Shown: positions 53,332-60,645, counted from the stretch's first letter. The stretch is 64,000 nucleotides of DNA from CADEFX01 sp046154585 (GCA_046154585.1 JBJXDX010000017.1:1-64000), one strand, 5' to 3'. Program-made: numbers and translations. Notes: a model not told the origin generated them from the letters alone.

Positions 53332-53550
53332 TTAGAACCGCGGCAACGGAAACTTTGGGAAGGGCAGCGGGCTGCCGCCCTTCGGGAAACGCGGGTCGTT
53401 GAGGCGGCCGAGCGTCGGCGAGTACACCGATCCATCCTCGCCGAAAATCGGGAAGCAATTGACGGCACCGCCGGTCACGCTGTCCAGCTCGGCCTGGCTC
53501 AGCGAACGCAACTCCGTGGCGGCAATGTCCTGGTTCGTCTTGATCTGCAT
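53332..53550 (-). CDS. double-glycine-leader peptide (bacteriocin/RiPP-like precursor)
   Basis: A 72-residue peptide with AGGAGTGGACC before the ATG. Residues 1-28 end in LSQAELDSVTGG, a classic double-glycine leader (LSxxELxxVxGG) cleaved by C39-peptidase ABC exporters. The presumed 44-residue core (AVNCFPIFGEDGSVYSPTLG ... PRFPKGGSPLPFPKFPLPRF) has one Cys (C32) and ends Pro/Phe-rich. No C39 transporter, modification or immunity gene is in the window, so processing would have to be in trans. It could also be a non-antibiotic small protein with this leader type. Confidence 0.7.
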   Translation of the reverse strand: MQIKTNQDIAATELRSLSQAELDSVTGGAVNCFPIFGEDGSVYSPTLGRLNDPRFPKGGSPLPFPKFPLPRF

Positions 53551-53674
53551 GGTCCACTCCTGCGGGGTTTGAAGGGCGTGTCAGGCTCACACCCGGACCA
53601 TCGCTCAATCGCGCCGCCCACGCTGTCCCACGCGGAACACATGCCGTACACGTCATTTTGCGCGAGTCAGCCGT

Positions 53675-53769
53675 TGTCATCCCGGGCAAGCGCGGGCCGA
53701 CACGGCAACGAGACGCGAGGCGAAAATTTCCCGCGCGCGACCCGGGACCCAGTATCCCACGCGGAGCAG
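53675..53769. repeat. dispersed repeat, CCCGGGCAAGCGCGGG family, copy 5
   Basis: GTCATCCCGGGCAAGCGCGG at the left and CCCGCGCGCGACCCGGGACC at the right, followed by AGTATCCCACGCGGAGCAG. It separates the hslU stop from the double-glycine peptide gene. Confidence 0.82.
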
Positions 53770-53783
53770 CGTGCGCCGCCCGC

Positions 53784-55088
53784 TCAAAGAATGAACTTGC
53801 TCAGATCCGCGTTGTTCGCGAGATCACCGATGCGCGCCTTCACGTAGGCCGCGTCCACCGTCACGGTCTGCCCGTCGCGATCCGACGCATCGAACGAGAT
53901 CTCGTCCAGCACGCGCTCCATCACCGTCTGCAGGCGGCGTGCGCCGATGTTCTCCACCGTGGAGTTCACCTGCACCGCAATGTCCGCTAGCGCATCGATG
54001 CCGTCGTCGGTGAACGCCAGCGTCATCCCTTCCGTCGCCATCAGCGCCACGTACTGCTTGATGAGGCTCGCCTCCGGCTCCGTCAGGATGCGGCGGATGT
54101 CCTCGCGCGACAGCGGCTGCAGCTCCACCCGGATCGGCAGCCGCCCCTGCAGCTCCGGCAGCAGATCCGAGGGCTTGGCCTGATGGAACGCACCCGAGGC
54201 GATGAACAGCACGTGGTCGGTCTTCACCGGCCCGTGCTTCGTCGACACCGTCGTGCCCTCGATCAGCGGCAATAGATCGCGCTGCACGCCCTCGCGCGAC
54301 ACGTCGATGCCCGCCCGCCCCGCCTCGCTGCGCGAGCAGATCTTGTCGATCTCGTCGAGGAACACGATGCCGTCGTTCTCGACCGCCTTGATGGCATCGG
54401 CGGTGATCTGCTCGCTGTCGATCAGCTTGTCGCTCTCCTGCGCCACCAGCAGGCCATAGCTCTGGCCCACCGTCATGCGCCGCGTTTTGGTGCGACCGCC
54501 CAAGGCCTTGCCCAGCATATCGCCGATATTGATCATGCCGACCTGACCGCCGGGAATGTCGAATGTGGGAAAGCCGGCGCCGGCTTCGGCCACCTGGATT
54601 TCAATTTCCTTGTCGTTCAGCTTGTTGTTGCGCAACTGCCGGCGCCAGGATTCGCGCGTCTCCGGCCTCGCGTTCTGACCCACCAGCGCTTCGAGCACCC
54701 GCTCCTCGGCATTCTTCTCGGCGAGCGCCTTGACCTCTTTCCGCTTGGCGTCACGCACCAGCGCGATCCCGACCTCGACCAGGTCGCGCACGATCGAATC
54801 CACATCGCGGCCGACGTAGCCTACCTCCGTGAACTTGGTCGCCTCGACCTTGAGGAACGGCGCATTGGCGAGCCGCGCCAGCCGCCGCGAGATCTCCGTC
54901 TTGCCGCACCCAGTCGGGCCGATCATGAGGATGTTCTTCGGCAGCACCTCCTCGCGCAGGTCGCCGGTCAGTTGCTGCCGCCGCCAGCGGTTCCTGAGCG
55001 CGATCGCCACGGCGCGCTTGGCCTGCTTCTGCCCGACGATGAAGCGGTCGAGCTCCGAGACGATCTCGCGTGGGGAGAAATTGGTCAT
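53784..55088 (-). CDS. hslU: ATP-dependent protease ATPase subunit HslU
   Basis: A 434-residue AAA+ unfoldase. N-terminal FSPREIVSELDRFIVGQKQA, Walker A IGPTGCGKTEI, the I-domain (rich in charged residues, 110-240), Walker B GIVFLDEIDKI, and sensor blocks GAFHQAKPSDLLPELQGRLP. It unfolds substrates and feeds them to HslV. It is downstream of hslV by 54 bases on the same strand. Confidence 0.98.
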   Translation of the reverse strand: MTNFSPREIVSELDRFIVGQKQAKRAVAIALRNRWRRQQLTGDLREEVLPKNILMIGPTGCGKTEISRRLARLANAPFLKVEATKFTEVGYVGRDVDSIVRDLVEVGIALVRDAKRKEVKALAEKNAEERVLEALVGQNARPETRESWRRQLRNNKLNDKEIEIQVAEAGAGFPTFDIPGGQVGMINIGDMLGKALGGRTKTRRMTVGQSYGLLVAQESDKLIDSEQITADAIKAVENDGIVFLDEIDKICSRSEAGRAGIDVSREGVQRDLLPLIEGTTVSTKHGPVKTDHVLFIASGAFHQAKPSDLLPELQGRLPIRVELQPLSREDIRRILTEPEASLIKQYVALMATEGMTLAFTDDGIDALADIAVQVNSTVENIGARRLQTVMERVLDEISFDASDRDGQTVTVDAAYVKARIGDLANNADLSKFIL

Positions 55089-55142
55089 GTCAGATGAATG
55101 CCGTCAGTTCTCTGAAGCTGCAAATGAAACAGGCGATGAGGT

Positions 55143-55724
55143 TCACCGCGCACTCTCGAGCGTTTCCACCACCAGATTGCTGTTAGTGTAGACGCAGATC
55201 TCCGCCGCGATCTCCATCGCCTTGCGCGCGATGTCCTCCGCGCTCATCTCCGTCTCCAGCAGCGCCCGCGCCGCCGCCAGCGCATAGTTGCCGCCCGAGC
55301 CGATGCCCATGACATCGCGCTCCGGCTCGAGCACGTCGCCCGTGCCCGTCAGCACCAGCGTCTTTTCGCGGTCGGCCACCAGCATCATGGCCTCGAGCCG
55401 GCGCAGGAACCGATCGGTGCGCCAATCCTTCGCCAATTCCACGCACGCGCGCGTCAGTTGGCCCGGATACTGCTCGAGTTTGCTCTCCAGCCGCTCGAAC
55501 AGCGTGAAGGCATCCGCGGTTGCACCGGCAAATCCGCCGATCACGCCGCCCTTGCCCACCGTGCGCACTTTGCGCGCATTGCCCTTGATGATGGTGGCGC
55601 CCAGGCTCACCTGCCCGTCGCCGGCGATCACCACCCTCCCGCCTTTACGGACGGTTAAGATGGTGGTGCCGTGCCAGACGGGTTGCTGGGGGGAATTAGC
55701 GATTGCTTCGGTCATCTCGGGCAT
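55143..55724 (-). CDS. hslV: ATP-dependent protease peptidase subunit HslV
   Basis: About 193 residues. The proteasome-like core begins at HGTTILTVRKGGRVVIAGDG, with the catalytic Thr exposed after processing of an 18-residue N-terminal propeptide, which is long, as in related Hyphomicrobiales. GKGGVIGGFAGATADAFTLF and GIGSGGNYALAAARALLE are conserved. The start at 55724 (MPEMTEA) is the most likely of two close ATGs; neither has a strong ribosome-binding site. It is divergent from hisB. Confidence 0.95.
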   Translation of the reverse strand: MPEMTEAIANSPQQPVWHGTTILTVRKGGRVVIAGDGQVSLGATIIKGNARKVRTVGKGGVIGGFAGATADAFTLFERLESKLEQYPGQLTRACVELAKDWRTDRFLRRLEAMMLVADREKTLVLTGTGDVLEPERDVMGIGSGGNYALAAARALLETEMSAEDIARKAMEIAAEICVYTNSNLVVETLESAR

Positions 55725-55857
55725 GATGTGGAGCGATGTCGGAAGCCGGCCGGTCCCGTTCAAGGGGCCGCCAGCCCTGCCATCCGCGCATATGGCCTTG
55801 GGCGTTTCAAGCTGATAAACGCTTGCACCCAGGCACGCAAGCAAGTGGGAGCATCCC

Positions 55858-56454
55858 TTGAAGCGGCAGGCGACGGTCGAACGGTCGACCAAAGAAACCA
55901 GCATCAAGGCCGGCGTCGACATCGACGGCACCGGCAAGGCAGCCATTGCCACCGGCATCGGCTTCCTCGACCATATGCTGGAGCAGCTTGCCCGCCATTC
56001 GCTGATCGACATCGAGGTCGAAGCCAAGGGCGACCTGCACATCGACTTCCACCACACCACCGAAGACTCCGGCATCGTACTCGGCCAGGCCGTGGCCAAG
56101 GCCATGGGCAGCAAGCAGGGCATCACCCGCTATGCGTCCGTGCATCTGCCGATGGACGACACCCTGACCCGCGTCGCCGTTGACGTCTCGGGCCGTCCCT
56201 ACCTCGTCTGGAAAGTTGCCTTCTCGCAACCCAAGATCGGCGACATGGACACCGAGCTGTTTCGCGAGTGGTTCCAGGCCTTTGCCCAGCATGCGGGAAT
56301 CACGCTGCACGTCGAGACCTTGTACGGCGAGAACAATCACCATATCGCCGAGACGTGCTACAAGGGCCTCGCCCGGGCCTTGCGCCAGGCGTTGACCATC
56401 GATCCGAGGCAACAGGGCCGCGTGCCGTCCACCAAGGGCACGCTCTCGGTCTGA
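55858..56454 (+). CDS. hisB: imidazoleglycerol-phosphate dehydratase
   Basis: A 198-residue enzyme starting at TTG 55858 with GGGAG seven bases upstream. ATVERSTKETSIKAGVDIDG, GIGFLDHMLEQLARHS, DFHHTTEDSGIVLGQA (metal histidines) and YGENNHHIAETCYKGLARAL are diagnostic. It catalyses the sixth step of histidine synthesis. It is first of the his genes here; a 133-base gap separates it from hslV. Confidence 0.97.
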   Translation: MKRQATVERSTKETSIKAGVDIDGTGKAAIATGIGFLDHMLEQLARHSLIDIEVEAKGDLHIDFHHTTEDSGIVLGQAVAKAMGSKQGITRYASVHLPMDDTLTRVAVDVSGRPYLVWKVAFSQPKIGDMDTELFREWFQAFAQHAGITLHVETLYGENNHHIAETCYKGLARALRQALTIDPRQQGRVPSTKGTLSV

Positions 56455-56496
56455 GACGCCTCGGTTTCGCCCACACGAGTTACGGCGATACCGCAC

Positions 56497-57000
56497 ATGA
56501 CCGTCTACACCGTCCACGAACCCCCCACGCCCCCGGCCGATCTGTTCGACCGGGCCGAGAGCCTCGTCTTCGTCAAGGAAGGCTTCACCTGGGCCGCGGC
56601 GCTCTTCACGCCGTTCTGGCTGCTCGCCAACCGCCTGTGGCTCGCCTTTGCGGCCTACCTCGGCGGTATGGCGGCGTTGCAGCTTCTTCTCTATCTCGCC
56701 GGCGCCAATCCGGTCTGGACCACATGGATTCTCATCGGCGTGCATGTCCTCTTCGGCCTCGAGGCGAGCACCATCCGCCGCTGGACGCTCGACCGCAACG
56801 GGTGGACCGCGATCGGCTCCGTCGTTGGCCGCAATTGGGCCGAATGCGAGCGCCGCTTCTTCGAATCGTGGCTGCCCGGTCAGCCCTACATTAAAGCCGC
56901 TGCGCTTGCTCCACACGGCGGCGCCCTACCCCTATCGACCGGCATGACGCCGCGTCCGGGCCGCTGGCGCGCCGGTTTTCCGTTCCCGTCCAGGCCCTGA
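56497..57000 (+). CDS. DUF2628 domain-containing membrane protein
   Basis: A 167-residue protein between hisB and hisH, a position typical for it in this order. FVKEGFTWAAALFTPFWLLA and RLWLAFAAYLGGMAALQLLL are the DUF2628 hydrophobic segments, then WILIGVHVLFGLEASTIRRW. The C-terminal 40 residues are polar and Pro-rich. Function unknown. It ends 3 bases before the hisH start. Confidence 0.88.
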   Translation: MTVYTVHEPPTPPADLFDRAESLVFVKEGFTWAAALFTPFWLLANRLWLAFAAYLGGMAALQLLLYLAGANPVWTTWILIGVHVLFGLEASTIRRWTLDRNGWTAIGSVVGRNWAECERRFFESWLPGQPYIKAAALAPHGGALPLSTGMTPRPGRWRAGFPFPSRP

Positions 57001-57003
57001 GCC

Positions 57004-57657
57004 ATGCAGCGCGTCGCCATCATCGACTACGGGTCCGGCAATCTACATTCCGCTGCCAAGGCTTTCGAGCGCGCCGCGCGCGAAGGCGGCAGCAATGCTG
57101 GGATAGAGGTCACGTCCTCCGCCAAGACCGTTGCCGCCGCTGACCGCATCGTCCTCCCCGGCGTCGGCGCCTTCGCCGACTGCAAGCGCGGCTTGGATGC
57201 CGTCCCAGGCATGCGCGACGCATTGGAAACAGCCGTACGCGAGAAGGCCCGGCCTTTCCTTGGCATCTGCGTCGGCGCACAGCTACTCGCCGACCGCGGG
57301 CTCGAGCACGAGATTGTTGAAGGCTTGGGCTGGATCGCCGGCGAGGTGCGCGCCATCGAGCCCGATGACGCCACCCTCAAGATCCCGCATATGGGCTGGA
57401 ACACACTGCGCACGCAGCGCGCGCATCCGCTGCTCGCCGGCATCGAGACTGGACCGCAGGGCCTGCACGCCTACTTCGTGCACTCCTACCAGCTCGTTGC
57501 CGCCGATGCCGGCACCGTCGTCGCCGACACCGACTACGGTGGACCTGTGACGGCGATGATCGCTCGCGACAACATCGCCGGCACGCAGTTTCACCCTGAG
57601 AAAAGCCAGACCCTGGGGCTGCGCCTGATCGCCAACTTCCTCAGCTGGCTGCCCTGA
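57004..57657 (+). CDS. hisH: imidazole glycerol phosphate synthase, glutaminase subunit
   Basis: A 217-residue class I glutamine amidotransferase. It has IIDYGSGNLHSAAKAFERAA, VLPGVGAFADCKRGLDA, the nucleophile site PFLGICVGAQLLADRG (Cys; usual GICLGMQLL), and GTQFHPEKSQTLGL (His, Glu). It feeds ammonia to HisF. In this window hisF is about 4.2 kb away, not adjacent. Its last 17 bases overlap the convergent SinR/Cas2-like gene. Confidence 0.97.
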   Translation: MQRVAIIDYGSGNLHSAAKAFERAAREGGSNAGIEVTSSAKTVAAADRIVLPGVGAFADCKRGLDAVPGMRDALETAVREKARPFLGICVGAQLLADRGLEHEIVEGLGWIAGEVRAIEPDDATLKIPHMGWNTLRTQRAHPLLAGIETGPQGLHAYFVHSYQLVAADAGTVVADTDYGGPVTAMIARDNIAGTQFHPEKSQTLGLRLIANFLSWLP

Positions 57658-58042
57658 GCGGAAACAGCTCCAGCTCCGGTTCGATGTCCTCGATCGCCGG
57701 TACCTCGGCCTGGGCCAGCGCCGGGAACGCGATGACGTTGCTCGGCCCGACCGCCTCGGCCTCGGCAACAGCCACATCGCGGCGCCGCTGCCGGAACCAC
57801 CGCAGACCCGTGTTGAGGAACGCCGCCTCGCCCCGCGCCTCCTGGATCACCAGGCCGTCGTCGCCCCCGAGATAGCGCGAGATGCGCGCCTCGATCTCCG
57901 ACCGCGTCTCCTCCGCACGCACGTACCACATGTTGTCGAGCGGCCGCGCCCACGCCTGCCCCATGCTCATGATCTCTTCGACGATCTGGGGCTTGTTGGC
58001 GTCAGGCTGGGCAAGGTCGTAGGAGACGAGGAAGGTGCGCAT
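57641..58042 (-). CDS. SinR/Cas2-fold small protein
   Basis: A 133-residue protein from ATG 58042. The N-terminus MRTFLVSYDLAQPDANKPQI with WARPLDNMWYVRAEETRSEI and RISRYLGGDDGLVIQEARGE looks like the ferredoxin-like fold of SinR/Cas2/VapD relatives: first strand ending in Y-D, a tryptophan-containing second strand, then D-D-x-L-x-V. The last 45 residues are an added acidic tail. Two SOS boxes lie 69-130 bases upstream. No Cas1, CRISPR or toxin partner is adjacent. Nuclease activity is not assured. It overlaps hisH by 17 bases tail to tail. Confidence 0.72.
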   Translation of the reverse strand: MRTFLVSYDLAQPDANKPQIVEEIMSMGQAWARPLDNMWYVRAEETRSEIEARISRYLGGDDGLVIQEARGEAAFLNTGLRWFRQRRRDVAVAEAEAVGPSNVIAFPALAQAEVPAIEDIEPELELFPLRAAS

Positions 58043-58110
58043 GGGGATCTCTCGTGGGCAGCGAGGTTGCGGGCTCATGTTCCCGTTGCCAGAGACGCGC
58101 ACACTGGCGA

Positions 58111-58125
58111 GAACATAGACAGAAC
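58111..58125. promoter_or_regulatory. LexA (SOS) box 1
   Basis: GAACATAGACAGAAC, i.e. GAAC-N7-GAAC (GTTC-N7-GTTC on the minus strand), the alphaproteobacterial LexA operator with an AT-rich spacer. It is 69 bases upstream of the minus-strand SinR/Cas2-like ATG, the usual range for control of that gene. Confidence 0.8.
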
Positions 58126-58157
58126 ATGCCTCGATTCGGGCACGGGGTCCAGCAGAT

Positions 58158-58172
58158 GTTCTGAATTTGTTC
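58158..58172. promoter_or_regulatory. LexA (SOS) box 2
   Basis: GTTCTGAATTTGTTC, i.e. GTTC-N7-GTTC. It is 32 bases from box 1 and 168 bases before the HEPN gene start. Two boxes together make chance unlikely. They may serve both divergent genes. Confidence 0.8.
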
Positions 58173-58257
58173 CGCGGATGCGTTAGCGTCGGCACTTCCC
58201 TGTGGGCCATCGGCAAACTACCACCGACTGATCTTGACAGGAGAGCTAGAGGCACGC

Positions 58258-58323
58258 GTGTTTAGCAACGTCATGCCTAATGGCCTGGATGAATGGCAGG
58301 TTGAGGCCGCAAAGCACAACTAG
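58258..58323 (+). CDS. possible 21-residue leader peptide upstream of the HEPN gene
   Basis: GTG start with AGAGG five bases upstream and AGGAG a little further; it encodes MFSNVMPNGLDEWQVEAAKH plus Asn and stops 16 bases before the HEPN ATG. No family is recognisable at this length. It may be a third small product of the HEPN unit or a chance frame. Confidence 0.3.
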   Translation: MFSNVMPNGLDEWQVEAAKHN

Positions 58324-58339
58324 CAACTAGGTTTGCCCT

Positions 58340-58762
58340 ATGCCGTTCTACAGGCGGAACGACCTGCAAGCTATCGCTCGGTCAAAGCTGTCCGATGCTC
58401 AGCTCTTGCTGCAGCACGGACGATGGTCCAACTCTTACTACCTGAGCGGCTATGCAGTTGAAATCGGCTTAAAGGCCTGCATCGCTAAACAAATTAGCGC
58501 AGATGTAATCCCGGACAAAAATTTCATAGCCGAGACGTATCGGCATGAACTCCGGCGGCTGGTCAACTTGGCAGGTCTATCGCAGGAGCTTGGTAACAGG
58601 GAAAGAGCAGATCAACCATTCGCGGCGAACTGGGCTATCGTCGCTCAATGGAACCCGGAGACGCGATATGAGGCAATAGATCAGTTTTCCGCCCAAAGTT
58701 TCTTAGAGGCGGTGGCGGACAATGCGACAGGAGTGTTTCCGTGGATTCAAGTATACTGGTGA
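58340..58762 (+). CDS. HEPN domain protein
   Basis: A 140-residue protein. SKLSDAQLLLQHGRWSNSYY followed by LSGYAVEIGLKACIAKQI is the HEPN helical core (the tyrosine-rich turn before AVEIGLKAC is typical). The RNase motif R-x4-6-H of toxic HEPN proteins is not seen; the only RH is adjacent (YRHELRRL), so RNase activity is doubtful. Codons look much less GC-rich than neighbouring his genes, a sign of transfer. It overlaps the next gene by 22 bases. Confidence 0.82.
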   Translation: MPFYRRNDLQAIARSKLSDAQLLLQHGRWSNSYYLSGYAVEIGLKACIAKQISADVIPDKNFIAETYRHELRRLVNLAGLSQELGNRERADQPFAANWAIVAQWNPETRYEAIDQFSAQSFLEAVADNATGVFPWIQVYW

Positions 58763-59115
58763 GTGCTGGCCACGAGCTGCTTGACACGCTTGAGGCGAAA
58801 GGCCTGAAGCCTCGGGCTGCCATGTGGGTTCACAACACTGACATCGACACTTGGAAGCTTTGGGTTGTCCCGCCTAAGAACTTTTCGGATCAACGCGCCT
58901 TCTACCGGCAAGTTGTTGAGGCTATAGCCGAAAGCGGAAATCCGTTTCCCGACATCGATGCAAGCGATGTAGAAATGGTTTCTGATAGCCACCCTGCTAT
59001 TGCCAGTTTGGCGAAGCTAATCAAAGTCACAGACAAAAGTTCCGTCACTTTGCACAACAACAAGCTGGGAAATTTTTATTTGGCAGACGGCATCATATTG
59101 CGCATGGATATCTGA
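58741..59115 (+). CDS. unrecognised partner of the HEPN protein
   Basis: A 124-residue protein. The GTG at 58741 is set by AGGAG seven bases upstream, inside the HEPN coding end (22-base overlap), so the two are translationally linked. GHELLDTLEAKGLKPRAAMW followed by DIDTWKLWVV suggests a small alpha/beta domain; HNNKLGNFYLADGIILRMDI ends it. It is acidic with no membrane segment. I cannot assign a family. Pairing with a HEPN gene suggests antitoxin, nucleotidyltransferase-like or accessory function (inference). Confidence 0.72.
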   Translation: MDSSILVSAGHELLDTLEAKGLKPRAAMWVHNTDIDTWKLWVVPPKNFSDQRAFYRQVVEAIAESGNPFPDIDASDVEMVSDSHPAIASLAKLIKVTDKSSVTLHNNKLGNFYLADGIILRMDI

Positions 59116-59124
59116 TCCGATCCC

Positions 59125-59436
59125 CTACCCAAACAACTCCAGCTGCCCCCGCGCCTCGACCACCCGCGGAATCCGCCGGTATCCGAAATGCGTGCGATCC
59201 GCCAGCCCCGGATAACGCTCGGCGAAGAGTTGCATGGCCTTCTCGCGGCTGGCCGGGAAGCGCTCGCCCCACCAGATCTCGTACAGCCGGCGCGGATCGC
59301 AGCCGTAGCGCAGCATCAGGTCCTTGCGGCGGGTGCGCATCCAGCGGGCAATCCAGATGTCGACGGCATCAGCCTCGCTCAAAACGCGCTGCGGCTGGTC
59401 GTCAACGGATGGCTGTACGGACTGGAACGCGAGCAC
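59125..59436 (-). CDS. small basic protein with C-terminal beta-clamp-binding motif
   Basis: A 103-residue protein from GTG 59436 with a modest upstream AGGG. The middle is rich in Arg, Trp and Tyr (WIARWMRTRRKDLMLRYGCD, RRLYEIWWGERFPASREKAM). The last residues are GQLELFG: QLELF matches the QL(S/D)LF-type beta sliding-clamp-binding motif. I do not recognise the family. It is convergent with the HEPN pair and divergent from hisA. Confidence 0.68.
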   Translation of the reverse strand: MLAFQSVQPSVDDQPQRVLSEADAVDIWIARWMRTRRKDLMLRYGCDPRRLYEIWWGERFPASREKAMQLFAERYPGLADRTHFGYRRIPRVVEARGQLELFG

Positions 59437-59589
59437 GGAACGCTTGACCCTGCTTCCTCAATGGCGGCATTGAATGCCACGACATTGGAGCACTCTGATG
59501 GCTCGCGCCCGCCGACGCAAGTCCTCGCCCTGAAACGATGGTTCAAACGTCATCCTCGAGCGGCGGAGGCGCAAGCCGAAGCCGTCTCG

Positions 59590-59710
59590 GGGATCCAGCA
59601 TAAAAAGGGCCGTAGGCTCGATATCTTTCGATGTCTAAGGTGTCTTCGACAGGTTTGTGCTGGATCCCCGCACTTCACGCGGCTTCGCCGCGCTCGCGCG
59701 AGGATGACGG
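59590..59710. repeat. dispersed repeat, GTCATCCTCGCGCG family, copy 3
   Basis: Reads GGATCCAGCATAA ... TAGGCTCGATATC ... AAGGTGTCTTCGAC ... GTGCTGGATCC ... GCGCTCGCGCGAGGATGAC. The same modules as 17330-17483 (reverse complement) are in the same order. It fills most of the 328-base gap between the clamp-motif gene and hisA. Confidence 0.75.
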
Positions 59711-59764
59711 GATGGGCTAGGTTTCGAACCAACACACTGCCTCCCAACCGGAACCTTAAGCCCC

Positions 59765-60502
59765 GTGATCTTGTTTCCCGCCATCGACCTGAAGGACGGC
59801 CAGTGCGTGCGCCTGAAGCTCGGCGACATGCGCGAGGCGACCGTGTTCAACGATGACCCCGCCGCACAAGCCCGCCAGTTCGAGGCCCAGGGTTTCGAGT
59901 ACCTGCACATCGTCGACCTCAACGGCGCCTTCGCCGGCAAACCCGTGAACGGCGCCGCCGTCGAGACCATCCTCGGCGCCATCCGCATCCCGGCCCAGCT
60001 CGGCGGCGGCATCCGCGATCTCGCCACCATCGACATGTGGCTCGGCAAGGGCGTCCGCCGCGTCATCCTCGGCACCGTGGCGGTGCGCGACCCCGCCCTG
60101 GTCCGCGCCGCCTGCAAGGCGCACCCGGGACGCGTCGCTGTCGGCATCGATGCCAAGGCCGGCAAGGTCGCCGTCGAGGGCTGGGGCGAGAGTTCCGAGC
60201 TCACCGCCGCCGAGCTTGCACGCCGCTTCGAGGATGCCGGCGTCGCCGCAATCATCTACACCGACATCGAGCGCGACGGCATCCTCAAAGGCCTCAACCT
60301 CGAAGCCACCGCAGCGCTGGCGCAAACCACCAGCATCCCCGTCATCGCCTCGGGCGGGCTCGCCTCCATCGACGACGTGCACGCTCTGCTGCAGCCCAAG
60401 TACGCCATGCTGGAAGGCGCCATCACCGGCCGCGCCCTGTATGACGGCAGGCTCGATGCATCCGTCGCGCTCTCCGCCATCGCCTCCGCACGCCAGCGCT
60501 AA
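59765..60502 (+). CDS. hisA: phosphoribosylformimino-5-aminoimidazole carboxamide ribotide isomerase
   Basis: A 245-residue TIM barrel, GTG start at 59765. LFPAIDLKDGQCVRLKLGDM (catalytic Asp), IPAQLGGGIRDLATID, VGIDAKAGKVAVEGWGESSE and VIASGGLASIDDVHAL are diagnostic. It performs the fourth step of histidine synthesis. It is separated from hisH by the 2-kb SOS/HEPN stretch and from hisF by a hydrolase gene and terminator. Confidence 0.97.
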   Translation: MILFPAIDLKDGQCVRLKLGDMREATVFNDDPAAQARQFEAQGFEYLHIVDLNGAFAGKPVNGAAVETILGAIRIPAQLGGGIRDLATIDMWLGKGVRRVILGTVAVRDPALVRAACKAHPGRVAVGIDAKAGKVAVEGWGESSELTAAELARRFEDAGVAAIIYTDIERDGILKGLNLEATAALAQTTSIPVIASGGLASIDDVHALLQPKYAMLEGAITGRALYDGRLDASVALSAIASARQR

Positions 60503-60536
60503 AAACAACTCCGGTTAAATTCGAAGCACTGCCTAA

Positions 60537-60645
60537 CTCCCTCTCCCGTGGGGAGAGGGTTGGGGTGAGGGGCTTTAACCTCTCTGTCGCTCTAACCCCT
60601 CACCCGGAACGCCAAAGCGTTCCGACCTCTCCCCACGGGAGAGGT
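60537..60645. repeat. CTCTCCC long hairpin repeat, copy 2
   Basis: CTCCCTCTCCCGTGGGGAGA, GGGTTGGGGTGAGGGGC...AACCCCTCACCC, GGAACGCCAAAGCGTTCC and CCTCTCCCCACGGGAGAGG. This is the reverse complement, module by module, of 23735-23868. It lies directly after hisA in the 280-base gap before the Tat hydrolase. Confidence 0.85.

Noticed and set aside
58234..58264. TTGACA promoter for the HEPN gene
   Set aside because: TTGACA at 58234 lacks a convincing -10 at proper spacing.
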